Positions 16,827-25,775 of a DNA stretch of 64,000 nt are shown piece by piece. Source of the DNA: Brevundimonas pondensis (GTDB lineage: Bacteria > Pseudomonadota > Alphaproteobacteria > Caulobacterales > Caulobacteraceae); contig NZ_CP062006.1 of the NCBI RefSeq assembly GCF_017487345.1, forward strand, positions 1,990,001-2,054,000, in the 5' to 3' direction. The notes under the pieces were generated by a model that was not told where the DNA came from, ran no database searches, and was given only the letters and a program-made list of their open reading frames with translations. The translations under genes and the position numbers were made by a program. How positions within the stretch are numbered: the first letter of the stretch is position 1; each line of letters begins with the position of its first letter.

Positions 16827-17767
16827 GCGATGTCGCCGTCATCGTGCCGACCCTGCGCCGGCCCGAGAGCTTGGAACGCGCCTTGCGCTCCCTGTTCAGC
16901 CAGACCGGAGTCGCCGACCGCCTGCGCGAGATCGTCGTCATCGACAACGACCCCCAGGCCAGTTCACGGGAGACCGTGGATCGCCTGCGTCCCGCCGCGC
17001 CCGTGCCCCTGATCTGGCGCCACGCTCCCCGCCCCGGCGTCGCCACCGCCCGCAACGAAGGTCTGGCTGCCACCGACGCCCCGTTAATCGCCTTCCTCGA
17101 CGATGACGAAGCCGCCTCGCCCGGCTGGCTGGCGGCCTTGCTGGCGGGACAGGCCATGACCGGCGCCGACGCCGTCTTCGGGCCCATCCGCGGGCGAGTG
17201 CCCGACGGAACCGGCTGGAGCACGCCCTATCTGGAACGCTTCTTCGGCCGCGAAGGCCCGGTACAGTCACAACTGATCGACCACCCCTATGGCTGCGGCA
17301 ACGCCCTGCTGGTGCGCGCAACCGCCTTGCCCGGCGCCGCGCCCTTCAACACCTCGGCGGACCAATCAGGCGGCGAGGATGACGCCCTGTTCGCGGCCCT
17401 GGCCGCGCGCGGCGGCCGCTTCGGCTGGTCCGCAGACGCCTGGGTCGATGAGTTCGCCCCGCCGCATCGCGCCAACCTGCGCTATGCCCTGACCCGCGCC
17501 TTCGCCTATGGCCAGGGGCCCAGTCAGACCGCCGCCGCAGCCCGCAACTGGCCCGCCGTCGCGCGCTGGATGGTGATCGGCGCGGCGCAAACGGCGGTCT
17601 GGACCCTCGCCGCCCTGCCACTGCTCCTGTCTCGCGATCCGCGACGCGCGCAGGTGCTGGACCGCGCAGCGCGTGGCCTTGGAAAACTGTGCTGGATGAA
17701 GGGCTTCGAGCCACACTTCTACGGTGTGCGCGAACTGGCGCGGCTGGAGCGTCAGAAACCGGCCTAG
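16823..17767 (+). CDS. Family 2 glycosyltransferase in the place of hfsC
   Basis: A 314-residue GT2 enzyme: VAVIVPTLRRPESLERALRS, VVIDNDPQAS, TARNEGLAATDAPLIAFLDDDEAASP (given in part; LDDDEA is the DxD), and a C-terminal hydrophobic segment near 255-285. It overlaps hfsH by ATGA and meets hfsB tail to tail (4-base overlap of the ends). In Caulobacter this slot holds the Wzy-like polymerase HfsC; this protein is not a polymerase, so it may match HfsL or HfsJ, glycosyltransferases encoded elsewhere there. Confidence 0.82.
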   Translation: MSDVAVIVPTLRRPESLERALRSLFSQTGVADRLREIVVIDNDPQASSRETVDRLRPAAPVPLIWRHAPRPGVATARNEGLAATDAPLIAFLDDDEAASPGWLAALLAGQAMTGADAVFGPIRGRVPDGTGWSTPYLERFFGREGPVQSQLIDHPYGCGNALLVRATALPGAAPFNTSADQSGGEDDALFAALAARGGRFGWSADAWVDEFAPPHRANLRYALTRAFAYGQGPSQTAAAARNWPAVARWMVIGAAQTAVWTLAALPLLLSRDPRRAQVLDRAARGLGKLCWMKGFEPHFYGVRELARLERQKPA

Positions 17768-18465
17768 CCGACCAGCCGCTTCAGCATGAGCGGCGGGCTC
17801 CAGGTCGAACGGTTCATCACCACCCCGGCGATCCGCCCGCCGACGGCGTCGATCTCGTCGCGCAAGGCCACCGGTTCGCTGGCCTCCGTCGTCTCGGCCG
17901 CAACCACCAGGATGGTGGCGTCAACAAAGGGAGCCAGAGTGATGGCCATGTCACTGCGGTCGGCGGCGGGCGTGTCGATCACCACCGTATCAGCGTGGGC
18001 GCGCAGGGCGGTCCAGTAACGCGCCTCGCCCAGAGGCTCGACCCTCTGACCAGCCCGCAGCAACTCCGTATGGAAACGGGTGACGAACAGCCGTCCGCCC
18101 AGGCAAGCCCGAGCTGTAATCAGGCGCGCCGGCTTGACCGGCAGCCCGTCGCGCCCGCGCATCGGCGGCGTCACGGCGTAGAAAGCTGATCCGTCGGGCG
18201 AAGCCTTCACCGGCGCCGCCAGCCGCCCGAACCGTTCGGGTTCCGACGCGATCACGTCCATCTGGCCCTGCTGGCTCAGATCGCCGTCCACCAGCCAGAC
18301 CGGCTTGCGCGCCCGCACGGCGGCCAGGCGGGCGTATTCACGCGCCACGGTCGAAACCCCGTCGCCGGTCGTGGCCGAGGCGAACTGGATGACGCGGCCG
18401 CGATGAGCCGACGCTGGTCCCAGCGCCGCCCACAGTCCCGCCATTTCCGTCGTCAGATCGACCAT
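17764..18465 (-). CDS. hfsB: HfsB-like ATPase-fold partner of HfsA, atypical Walker A
   Basis: A 233-residue protein with the fold of the cytoplasmic part of tyrosine autokinases (Wzc/CpsD). The Walker A region reads ATTGDGVSTVA, where the usual lysine of GxGKST is valine, and VWLVDGDLS is the A-prime motif; TVVIDTPAADRSDM is the Walker B-like part. No C-terminal tyrosine cluster is present. It should work with HfsA in polymer length control or export. Divergence from normal kinases suggests weak or no ATP hydrolysis. Confidence 0.8.
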   Translation of the reverse strand: MVDLTTEMAGLWAALGPASAHRGRVIQFASATTGDGVSTVAREYARLAAVRARKPVWLVDGDLSQQGQMDVIASEPERFGRLAAPVKASPDGSAFYAVTPPMRGRDGLPVKPARLITARACLGGRLFVTRFHTELLRAGQRVEPLGEARYWTALRAHADTVVIDTPAADRSDMAITLAPFVDATILVVAAETTEASEPVALRDEIDAVGGRIAGVVMNRSTWSPPLMLKRLVG

Positions 18466-18529
18466 CGAATCGGTTACGCGCCCGCCGTTTGAAGCACTAG
18501 CCTAGCATGGACTTCGTCCACCGAGAGGT

Positions 18530-20014
18530 TCAGGCGCCCTTCATCGGCGCCACGGCCAGAACCGGCATCTGCAGGGTGCGGCTGGCCGTCGACGGCAGCG
18601 AGAACCCGCGCCTCAGGAAAACCCTCAGCAGGCCCACGCAAAGGGCCGTAAAGGCAGCGAACAGGAAGGCCGCGATCATCAGCGGCGCCTTCAGGCTCTT
18701 GCCCTTGGACGGGGGCTGGGCGCGCTCGATCACCGTGACATTGTCGGCGCCCGCCTTGACCAGTTCGTTGTCGGCGCGGCTTTGCGTTTCGCGCTGCTGA
18801 AACTCACGGATCGACGCCGTCAGAACCTCGCGGTTGCCCGCCAGGGTGGCGTTGCGCGATTCCAGCTCGGTCAGACGGGCCTGACGCGCCCGAAGGTCCG
18901 TCACCTGGCGATCCAGCACCGCCAGGCGCGCCGCCAGAGCGTCGCGCTCGGCCTGGGCGTTGATCCGCGTCGTCTCCAGCTCGACCCAGACCGGGTTCGG
19001 CCCGGTGCGGACCTCCTTGGCGCCGACCGCCGTGCCGGTGCCGACGTAGGCCTGAAGCTGGGCGATACGGGCCTCGATCTCGCGCACCGGCTGGGCGTCG
19101 GGCTGATAGCGGCTCAACAGATCCTCACGCTGGGTGCGCAGTTGAAGGATCTGATCCTGCGCCGAAATGTTCAGGTCCTGCTGCAAGGCGATCTCGACCG
19201 GGGTGCGGCCTTGCTGACCCGCCAGGGTCATCAGTCGCTGCGCCGCCTGGTTCAGTTGCGCCTGGACCGCCATCCGCTCGGCGAAGATCGATTGATAGGT
19301 GGCCGCCAGGGTGGCCTTGGCCGTGGCGAAGTCGCCGATATCGTTCGTGCGCAGGAACTCTTCATACGCCTGATCCGCCGTGGCCAGTTCATCCTCGAAC
19401 GCACGACGCTGGGTCTGGATAGCCGGCGTGGCCTTGTCCTGGAAGACTTCGCGACGATAGGTCAGATACTGGTCGATGACCGTGTTCAGAACCCGCGCCG
19501 ACAAAGCCGCGTCATCGCTTTCATAACGAAGGCCGATCACTGGGCTCAGCGGCGTTACAACCACCTCCAAGCCCCCGCTGACAGCACGGACGGCGTCTTC
19601 TTCCTGCTTGGCGGGGCTGGCGGTCGACGGCTTGCCGTCCTGGAAACTCTCGACGCCCATGGCGCGGACCACGCGGCGCTTGACCTCCATGCTGTTCAGG
19701 ATCGCCCCTTCCGACTGGGCCACTTCGGCGGCCGTCGGCGGCGAGGACCGGTCGGTCACCCCGACCCGCGGTTGATAGACATATTCCTGGCCCACGCCGA
19801 CAAACAGGCTGGCCCCGGCGGTATAGGTCTTCTTCAGGGTCAGGACCGCCGCTGCGCCGAGGGCGAACAGGACCACGAAGACCAGAACCATGACCAGAAG
19901 CTCGCGGAACAGCAAGGCCACGACGTCGAGGACGCCGTAACGCGGACGGGCTGCTGCACGAGACGCCATACGCATGGGCCGAGGAAATCCGTTGCTGGTC
20001 GTTTTCACCTTCAC
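18530..20014 (-). CDS. hfsA: Chain-length/export regulator HfsA (Wzc/GumC family)
   Basis: A 494-residue inner membrane protein. A first membrane helix at about 38-58 (LLVMVLVFVVLFALGAAAV) is followed by the Wzz domain, a long periplasmic coiled coil (about 180-400) and a second helix near 445-465 preceded by the Pro-rich PPSKGKSLKAPL. No kinase domain is fused; that role is taken by HfsB. The start is uncertain: a GTG at 20014 follows AAAGG, while ATG codons at 19978 and 19972 are possible. Divergent from hfsD. Confidence 0.85.
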   Translation of the reverse strand: MKVKTTSNGFPRPMRMASRAAARPRYGVLDVVALLFRELLVMVLVFVVLFALGAAAVLTLKKTYTAGASLFVGVGQEYVYQPRVGVTDRSSPPTAAEVAQSEGAILNSMEVKRRVVRAMGVESFQDGKPSTASPAKQEEDAVRAVSGGLEVVVTPLSPVIGLRYESDDAALSARVLNTVIDQYLTYRREVFQDKATPAIQTQRRAFEDELATADQAYEEFLRTNDIGDFATAKATLAATYQSIFAERMAVQAQLNQAAQRLMTLAGQQGRTPVEIALQQDLNISAQDQILQLRTQREDLLSRYQPDAQPVREIEARIAQLQAYVGTGTAVGAKEVRTGPNPVWVELETTRINAQAERDALAARLAVLDRQVTDLRARQARLTELESRNATLAGNREVLTASIREFQQRETQSRADNELVKAGADNVTVIERAQPPSKGKSLKAPLMIAAFLFAAFTALCVGLLRVFLRRGFSLPSTASRTLQMPVLAVAPMKGA

Positions 20015-20030
20015 CTTTGGCCCAGGCGCG

Positions 20031-20045
20031 TTAACCGTGCGTTAC
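20031..20045. promoter_or_regulatory. CtrA-like site between hfsA and hfsD
   Basis: TTAA (20031-20034), 7 bases, TTAC (20042-20045), one base from the CtrA consensus TTAA-N7-TTAA. It lies 17 bases before the hfsA GTG and 55 before hfsD, placing it to affect both. Confidence 0.35.
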
Positions 20046-20099
20046 CCATAAGGGTCCAGCTTCACCGTCATTCGAAAACGATTGCTGTTCGCCGCGCCC

Positions 20100-20804
20100 A
20101 TGACCCCTGACCGCCGCCTTATCCTGATGGGCCTGGCCGCCGGCCTGGCGGGCTGCGCCAGCGGCCGCGGGTCCATAGCCCCGGCCTCGCCGCCAACGTC
20201 TGGCCTGGACTTCGCCGAGTGGACGGATGTCGCACCCGAGTACCTTCTCTTCCCGGGCGACGAGATCGAGATCGCCACCCCGACCGCGCCCGAATTGACA
20301 CGACAGCTGAAGATCGGACCGGACGGCCGCGTCTCCCTGCCTCTGGTGGGCCATGTCATGGCCGCAGACCGCACCCTGGCCGAGCTGGAGGCCGATGTCG
20401 CCGAGGGCTACGCTCCCTATCTGCGCCGCCCCGAAACCGAGGTCACCCTGCGTCTGGCCGGGCCGCTCAAGGTCTGGGTCGACGGCGAGGTGCGCAATCC
20501 GGGCGTCTTCGACATGCCCGGCGATATTGACGCCTACCAGGCCGTTGTCATGGCTGGCGGCTACCTGCCCTCGGCCCGGTCCAGTCAGGCCGCCCTGATC
20601 CGGCGCGGGCCGGGCGGCGTGCGCATGCTGCGGGTACTGGATCTCAGCCCACGCCGCGCCGCGCCGGTCCTGATGCGTCGCGGCGACATCATCTTCGTGC
20701 CGCGCAGCACCCTGGGTGAACTGGCCGCCTTCTTCACCCAGTTCCGCGCAGCCCTGCCCATCGGCTTCAGCTACGCCCTGAATGGCGGCTACGCCTCGAC
20801 CTGA
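20100..20804 (+). CDS. hfsD: Polysaccharide export lipoprotein HfsD (Wza-like)
   Basis: A 234-residue outer membrane export protein. Signal peptide with a clear lipobox GLAGC (Cys about 20), then the Poly_export domain (FPGDEIEIATP, KIGPDGRVSLPLVGHV) and a SLBB part (VWVDGEVRNPGVFDMPGDID, split as VDGEVRNPGVF). It forms the outer membrane pore for holdfast polysaccharide. Start at 20100 chosen over the TTG at 20082 for a proper MTPDRR signal start. Head to head with hfsA. Confidence 0.88.
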   Translation: MTPDRRLILMGLAAGLAGCASGRGSIAPASPPTSGLDFAEWTDVAPEYLLFPGDEIEIATPTAPELTRQLKIGPDGRVSLPLVGHVMAADRTLAELEADVAEGYAPYLRRPETEVTLRLAGPLKVWVDGEVRNPGVFDMPGDIDAYQAVVMAGGYLPSARSSQAALIRRGPGGVRMLRVLDLSPRRAAPVLMRRGDIIFVPRSTLGELAAFFTQFRAALPIGFSYALNGGYAST

Positions 20805-20819
20805 CGACGTGGCAGGTCG

Positions 20820-21530
20820 TCAGGCTGGCCGCACAGTGGCGGCTCTGGGCTGGAACTCCCACTCTTCACCTGACGCCCGAATCCGCGCCACCTCATCCAG
20901 CATCGCCTTGACGTCGGAATAATCCATTCCCTTCAGCAAGGTCGGCTTGACCCGCCACCATTCCGAAGCCAGCAATCGCGCCACTGTCTCTTCGTCGAAC
21001 CGTTTGCGGATCGGTCTTGCCGGCACCCCGCCGACAATGGCGTACGGCTCCACATCCCGCGTGACGACGGCGCCTGCCGCGATGATTGCGCCGTGGCCAA
21101 TGGTAACGCCCGCCATGATGACTGCACGGCTGCCTATCCAGACGTCATTGCCAATAACGACCAGAGCCTCGACAGCGTCAAACGTCTTCGTCTGGGCGGC
21201 GTAGAACTCATTGGTCAGGGGCGTGCCGACCCACCGGTTCTTTCGGTAGAAGAACGTGCTGGTGGACAACCAGTCCGTCGGATGCTGGCCGGCGCCGATC
21301 AGTATCTCTTGTCCCAGCGAGCAATATCGTCCGATCGAAGCCGTCGAATAGACCTCGCATCCACGTCCCGTATAGGTGAAAGCACCGATGGATTTCACCA
21401 TCAGGACGCCGCCCTCGCCGATCTGGGAATGCTCCTCCATCCTCACGCTCCAGTGCAGCGTAAGGCCGGACGACGGCGGCAGGTCGATGTTCAGTTTTCT
21501 TTTCAGCAGCGACTGTTCTGGAAGATACAT
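20820..21530 (-). CDS. CatB-like hexapeptide-repeat acetyltransferase
   Basis: A 236-residue left-handed beta-helix acyltransferase. Hexapeptide repeats run from about residue 40 to 170 ([57 protein letters not shown] in parts), with the xenobiotic acetyltransferase tail [13 protein letters not shown]. The protruding loop [12 protein letters not shown] holds the likely catalytic histidine. It may O-acetylate a surface sugar because it sits at the end of the holdfast locus, but linkage is only by position. Confidence 0.8.
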   Translation of the reverse strand: MYLPEQSLLKRKLNIDLPPSSGLTLHWSVRMEEHSQIGEGGVLMVKSIGAFTYTGRGCEVYSTASIGRYCSLGQEILIGAGQHPTDWLSTSTFFYRKNRWVGTPLTNEFYAAQTKTFDAVEALVVIGNDVWIGSRAVIMAGVTIGHGAIIAAGAVVTRDVEPYAIVGGVPARPIRKRFDEETVARLLASEWWRVKPTLLKGMDYSDVKAMLDEVARIRASGEEWEFQPRAATVRPA

Positions 21531-21592
21531 GTCACGTTGCTAGCGCGTCACCGTCCTCACGGTCCAGCCATGACCGACGACAGCTAAATCCA

Positions 21593-21669
<77 letters not shown>

Positions 21670-21684
21670 AACCGATGGAGCGCC

Positions 21685-21713
21685 CTATTGGCACGGGCGG
21701 CGGCGCACCGCAA
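21685..21713 (-). promoter_or_regulatory. tRNA-Pro(TGG) promoter
   Basis: Minus strand TTGCGGT, 14-base spacer, GCCAATAG. Same geometry as the other tRNA promoters in the window, with the weakest -10. Confidence 0.45.
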
Positions 21714-21736
21714 CGCATTGAAGGGCTTAATCTCCC

Positions 21737-22213
21737 CTAGGGGCGAAAGAAGCTGTGGCGAATCTGGTCACCGGGTTCGGCGCCGATCTCGCCCGCGCGG
21801 CCGGCGCGTAGTTCCAGTACGCCATTGGCGGCGCCGTTGGACGGCAGGGGCGTCTCCGAATAGGGCGTGGCGTGGCTGGCGATCGAGACAATCCGTCCCT
21901 GCGGATCAATGTAGATGATGTCCAGCGAACTGGGGGTGTTCTTCATCCAGAAGCTCTGCTCGCGCGCCGCCGGAAACTGAAACAGCATGCCCCGGTCGTC
22001 CTCAAGCGGCGGACGATACATCAGCCCACGCTCGCGTTCGGCGTCGTCATCGGCGATCTCGACCAGGAACCTGTGCTCACCCGAAGCCGTGACGATGCTC
22101 AGCGACTCCAGCGGCCGCCCTGCAGCGTCAACCGGACCCTCCTTGGCGCAGCCAGACTCCAGGCCCGCGACGAGCAGAACCGCCCCCAGCAGCACGCGAC
22201 GTGAGAACTCCAT
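21737..22213 (-). CDS. DUF192 exported protein
   Basis: A 158-residue protein with an N-terminal signal (SRRVLLGAVLLVAGLESGC; the cysteine suggests a lipoprotein although position -3 is Glu) and a DUF192 domain: RFLVEIADDDAERERGLMYR, MLFQFP, FWMKNTPSSLDIIYID. The family function is unknown. The gene follows the cold shock gene on the same strand with a short gap and ends near tRNA-Pro. Confidence 0.85.
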   Translation of the reverse strand: MEFSRRVLLGAVLLVAGLESGCAKEGPVDAAGRPLESLSIVTASGEHRFLVEIADDDAERERGLMYRPPLEDDRGMLFQFPAAREQSFWMKNTPSSLDIIYIDPQGRIVSIASHATPYSETPLPSNGAANGVLELRAGRAGEIGAEPGDQIRHSFFRP

Positions 22214-22241
22214 GGCCTTCGCCCCTCAACAAGGGCGAAAC

Positions 22242-22787
22242 CTACTCGCCCGGCCTGATCTCGGCCACCACCATGCCCTTGGGCCCATCGGCGAACCGCA
22301 CCTGTACCGTTTCGCCCGGAATCAGATCATCCAGCCCGCAACGGCGCAGCGTTTCAACATGGACGAAGATATCGCCCGCCGCACCGTCGCGCACCACGAA
22401 ACCATAGCCCTTGGTACGATTGAACCATTTGACGACCGCGGCCTCCAGCGGACCGTCTGTGGGCATGCTGAAGGCGGTGCGCGGAGATGGCGCGCGCGGC
22501 GAGTCACGACGCACGGAAACCGGCACCCCTTCGCCCAGATCAATGACGCGCACAACCTGCCAGCCTTTTGGACGGCGCGCGCACTCACAGGTGATGGCGG
22601 CCCCCTCCGCGGCGGCCTCATGCCCGCCGTCACGCAGGCTGCTGACGTGCAACAGCACATCCTTGAGCTCGGTCATGTCCGGCTCGTCAGGGACAATAAA
22701 GCCGTAGCCCTTGCCCGGATCGAACCATTTCACCCGGCCGGCGATCAGAACGACATCCGGCGCTTCAATCTCGTCGTAGTCCGACAA
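22242..22787 (-). CDS. Double cold-shock-domain protein (CspC/CspD-like)
   Basis: A 181-residue RNA/DNA-binding protein with two cold shock domains, about residues 14-80 ([22 protein letters not shown]) and 115-180 ([23 protein letters not shown]), joined by a Pro/Ser-rich linker. Two-domain Csps are typical of alphaproteobacteria and act in stationary phase in Caulobacter. No ATG exists near the N terminus; TTG at 22787 with GGGGG upstream is my choice, with TTG at 22808 an alternative. Confidence 0.85.
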   Translation of the reverse strand: MSDYDEIEAPDVVLIAGRVKWFDPGKGYGFIVPDEPDMTELKDVLLHVSSLRDGGHEAAAEGAAITCECARRPKGWQVVRVIDLGEGVPVSVRRDSPRAPSPRTAFSMPTDGPLEAAVVKWFNRTKGYGFVVRDGAAGDIFVHVETLRRCGLDDLIPGETVQVRFADGPKGMVVAEIRPGE

Positions 22788-22943
22788 CTCACAAACCCCC
22801 GCCTGCAAAGCGTGCAGAGACTATGATTAACACGGTTCTGTGAACTGCGGAAAAACAAAAATGACGGTTTTAAGCCCTGCGTGGCGCGATGATCCGCGCG
22901 CGAAACCAGCTACGCGCCGGCCAACATATCAGTAGGGGGAAAA

Positions 22944-23038
22944 CTCCGCGTGGCAGTCCCTAGGGGAGTCGAACCCCTCTTTTCAGGTTGAAAACCTGAC
23001 GTCCTAACCGATAGACGAAGGGACCGCTGCGCGGAGGA
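22944..23038. repeat. Direct repeat containing tRNA-Glu, copy 1
   Basis: 95 bases identical to 23179-23273, 235 bases away. It includes the complete tRNA-Glu plus 7 bases on the 3' side and 13 on the 5' side of the gene. Confidence 0.9.
22951..23025 (-). tRNA. tRNA-Glu(TTC), copy 1
   Basis: 75 bases, encoded CCA, acceptor GGTCCCT, anticodon TTC in the loop TTTTCAA, T loop TTCGACT. Identical to the second copy. Confidence 0.97.
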
Positions 23039-23043
23039 GCGGT

Positions 23044-23072
23044 CTGATACCCCCCGCCCTCGGACGATGCAA
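23044..23072 (-). promoter_or_regulatory. Promoter of tRNA-Glu copy 1
   Basis: Minus strand TTGCATC, 14-base spacer, GGTATCAG, 18 bases before the tRNA. It is outside the repeated unit, so the two copies have separate promoters. Confidence 0.5.
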
Positions 23073-23178
23073 GTCTGTTTTTCAACTTTCCGAACAAAGA
23101 CTTCGCAACAGCGCAGCACACGGCGAAGCGCCGCCCTGACGAGGCGGATGCAGGCTGTCGATGTCAGGGAAAGAATGG

Positions 23179-23273
23179 CTCCGCGTGGCAGTCCCTAGGG
23201 GAGTCGAACCCCTCTTTTCAGGTTGAAAACCTGACGTCCTAACCGATAGACGAAGGGACCGCTGCGCGGAGGA
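23179..23273. repeat. Direct repeat containing tRNA-Glu, copy 2
   Basis: Second 95-base copy. The short interval between copies holds the promoter of copy 1 and no gene. Confidence 0.9.
23186..23260 (-). tRNA. tRNA-Glu(TTC), copy 2
   Basis: Identical to the tRNA at 22951-23025, same strand. Confidence 0.97.
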
Positions 23274-23278
23274 CCGGG

Positions 23279-23307
23279 GTAATAGCCGCCGATTCCGCCG
23301 CTTGCAA
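23279..23307 (-). promoter_or_regulatory. Promoter of tRNA-Glu copy 2
   Basis: Minus strand TTGCAAG, 14-base spacer, GCTATTAC, 18 bases before the tRNA. Confidence 0.55.
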
Positions 23308-23367
23308 GCGGTTGCTGCGCAGTTTGTGCGACTTTTTCAAAGACCTGCGCTCGGCAACGCCAAAACC

Positions 23368-25170
23368 TCAGGCCATGCGCGGGTCAGCCACGTCCTCGAT
23401 CTCGAACTGCACCCCGCGACGACCGTTCCAGTCATCGGCTTTCAGCCGCCCGACCAGGTTCAACCCGCCCTGCCCCTCCAGCAGCGCCTTGCCGCCGGGC
23501 AGGTCAGCGCAGCGCCAGGCGATGGCCCGCACCGACGCCCCGTCCGGCCCAACCAGACGGCACCGCACATGACCGCCGTTCATGGCGACCGGCTCGCGCG
23601 CCTGCACCCCTTGCAGGGCGAACAGGGGCTCGGGGTTGGCCGGGCCATAGGGCGCCAACTGCTCAAAGGCCTCGAACAGGTCGCGCGTCGCCGCGCGCGG
23701 ATCGATCAGGGCGTCCACCTCGACCCAGTCCTGGGCCACGGCCTCGGCCCGCTCGCCCGACAGGCGCTCATTGAGGAAGGCCCGCAACTCGTCGATGCGG
23801 TCGGCCGCCACCGTCAGGCCAGCCGCCATAGCGTGCCCGCCCCCGGCGATCAGCACGCCCTCGTTCCAGGCCGCCTGCACGGCGCGCCCCAGATTCATGC
23901 CCGGCTGCGACCGGCCCGACCCCTTGCCCACGCCGTTGACGGCGTCGACGCCGATGACGATGACCGGCTTCCTCCAGCGTTCGCGCAGCCGTCCCGCCAC
24001 GATGCCGACCACGCCGGGGTGCCAGTCCTCGCCCGAGACCACGACCAGGGCCGACTCGTCCGCGTGCGCGCCCGTCGCCTCGACGCGGCGCACGGCCTGC
24101 TCCGTCACCTGGGCCTCGACCTCGCGCCGGGCGATGTTCAGCCCATCCAGTTCCTGCGCCAGCATCCTGGCCTCGTCGGGATCGTCGGTGGACAGCAGGC
24201 GCGCCCCCAGATCCGACTTGCCGATCCGCCCCCCGGCATTGATGCGCGGCCCCAGGATGAAGCCCGCGTGGTTGGACTTGGCCGGTCCTGGCTCCGCCCC
24301 GGCGGCGGCCAGCAGGGCCTTCAGCCCCGGATTTTTCCAGTCCGACATGACCTTCAGGCCCAGGCTGGTCAGGGCCCGGTTGAAGCCGGTCAGGCCGGTC
24401 ACGTCGCAGATCGCGCCCATGGCGGCCAGATCCAGCCACTGGCGGATGTCCGGCTCTGCCTTGCCCTCGAACAGGCCCCTCGCCCGCGCCTCGCGGTTCA
24501 GCGCCGCCAGCAAGACGAAGACCACCCCCGCCGCCGCCAAATTGCCCTGCCCCGAGTTACAGCCGGGCCGGTTCGGATTGACCACGGCCAGACAGGCCGG
24601 CGGCTCCTCGCGCATCATGTGATGATCGATGACCACGACCTTCAGGCCGATCGCGGCGGCGTGGGCCACCGCCTCATTGGCCGCCGCCCCGCAATCGACA
24701 GTGATGACCAGATCGGCGCCGCGCGCCTTCAGCGTGTCAAAGGCCCGCGCGCTGGGGCCGTAACCCTCAGTCAGACGATCCGGCACATAGATGGGCAGCT
24801 CCGCGCCCAAGGTCCTGAACCAGCGCACCAGCAGGGCCGCGCTGGAGGCGCCGTCCACATCATAGTCGGCGAAGACGTGGATGCTGCTGCCCGCCTGCAG
24901 GGCGTCGATGATGGCGGTCGCCGCCGTGTCCATGTCCATGAAGCTGGAGGGATCGGGGAACAGGGCCCGCAGCGTCGGCCTCAGGAAGTTTTCGCCCTGA
25001 TCCGCCGCCACAGCGCGCGCCGCCAGGGCGCGAGCCATCGGCTCGTCCAGATTCAGGGCCTGCATATGGGCGCGGATCGTCCCGGCCTCGGCCGGGCGCT
25101 GCCGCCAGGCGCGGCCCGACAGCGAGCGCGAGACGTCGAGGAAGGCGGGACTGTTTCCACCGTCAGCCAT
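23368..25170 (-). CDS. recJ: Single-stranded-DNA exonuclease RecJ
   Basis: A 600-residue 5'-3' ssDNA exonuclease for recombination and mismatch repair. Motifs of the DHH family are visible: FADYDVDGASSAAL, VDCGAA, VIDHHMM, then NPNRPGC and the DHHA1 part with GGGHAMAAG (GGGH). A C-terminal OB-type region ends the protein. The ATG at 25170 gives a normal length. Its upstream neighbour is a lipoprotein gene on the same strand. Confidence 0.96.
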   Translation of the reverse strand: MADGGNSPAFLDVSRSLSGRAWRQRPAEAGTIRAHMQALNLDEPMARALAARAVAADQGENFLRPTLRALFPDPSSFMDMDTAATAIIDALQAGSSIHVFADYDVDGASSAALLVRWFRTLGAELPIYVPDRLTEGYGPSARAFDTLKARGADLVITVDCGAAANEAVAHAAAIGLKVVVIDHHMMREEPPACLAVVNPNRPGCNSGQGNLAAAGVVFVLLAALNREARARGLFEGKAEPDIRQWLDLAAMGAICDVTGLTGFNRALTSLGLKVMSDWKNPGLKALLAAAGAEPGPAKSNHAGFILGPRINAGGRIGKSDLGARLLSTDDPDEARMLAQELDGLNIARREVEAQVTEQAVRRVEATGAHADESALVVVSGEDWHPGVVGIVAGRLRERWRKPVIVIGVDAVNGVGKGSGRSQPGMNLGRAVQAAWNEGVLIAGGGHAMAAGLTVAADRIDELRAFLNERLSGERAEAVAQDWVEVDALIDPRAATRDLFEAFEQLAPYGPANPEPLFALQGVQAREPVAMNGGHVRCRLVGPDGASVRAIAWRCADLPGGKALLEGQGGLNLVGRLKADDWNGRRGVQFEIEDVADPRMA

Positions 25171-25246
25171 GAGGAATCCTTGTCAGCCCGGCCATCATTC
25201 CGGGATTCTGTCGCCCCGACGACTTGGGTGCGCGACAGGGCCTTCG

Positions 25247-25696
25247 TTAGGGGCGCGGGCGGTCGATCGGCGCGGGCGCGGCGGCGCGGCGACGCAGAGC
25301 CTCGGCGAAGGCCTCGACCTCGTCCGGCGTCTGGGCGCCGATGGGGGCCATGCGCGCGGGATCAAAGCGGCGATTGATCGATTCGACGAAGGCCGACGGA
25401 TCACTGCCCAGGGTCCAGTCGATACCCGCCACCTGGGTCGCCAATGCGCCGCTGTCGGCGCTCAGCGCATTGACGTTCGCCGCCACCTGGACCGGCGGCG
25501 GCACGTCAGTCGGCGTGGCCGGAAAATCGGCCCAGCGCGGGTACTCGCGCTTGGCGTCCACCAGTTCCTGAATACGCGGCGCCAGCGGCGATGTGGCGTC
25601 CGTCTGCGGGTCGAACGACCCCACGCAGCCGCCCGTCAGCAACAGCAGACCGGTCATCGCCGGCAGGATCGTCTTTTTCGACAGGAACACGTTCAT
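25247..25696 (-). CDS. Putative lipoprotein of unknown function
   Basis: A 149-residue exported protein. MNVFLSKKTILPAMTGLLLL and TGGC form a signal with a likely lipid-attached cysteine at about residue 24. The mature part is Pro/Ala-rich and soluble and I recognise no domain. GGGGGTGAG precedes the ATG at 25696, favouring it over the start at 25711. It sits between recJ and the divergent PHA synthase. Confidence 0.6.
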   Translation of the reverse strand: MNVFLSKKTILPAMTGLLLLTGGCVGSFDPQTDATSPLAPRIQELVDAKREYPRWADFPATPTDVPPPVQVAANVNALSADSGALATQVAGIDWTLGSDPSAFVESINRRFDPARMAPIGAQTPDEVEAFAEALRRRAAAPAPIDRPRP

Positions 25697-25775
25697 CTCA
25701 CCCCCGGTCATATGCCATCATCGCGCCCGGAGGAAGGCTCGCGACCCGACGCGCGCCCGTTCCGGAGGTTCGCCC

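Noticed and set aside
22944..23273. CRISPR-like repeat pair or phage attachment site
   Set aside because: The repeats are two complete tRNA-Glu genes and the interval holds no integrase or cargo.
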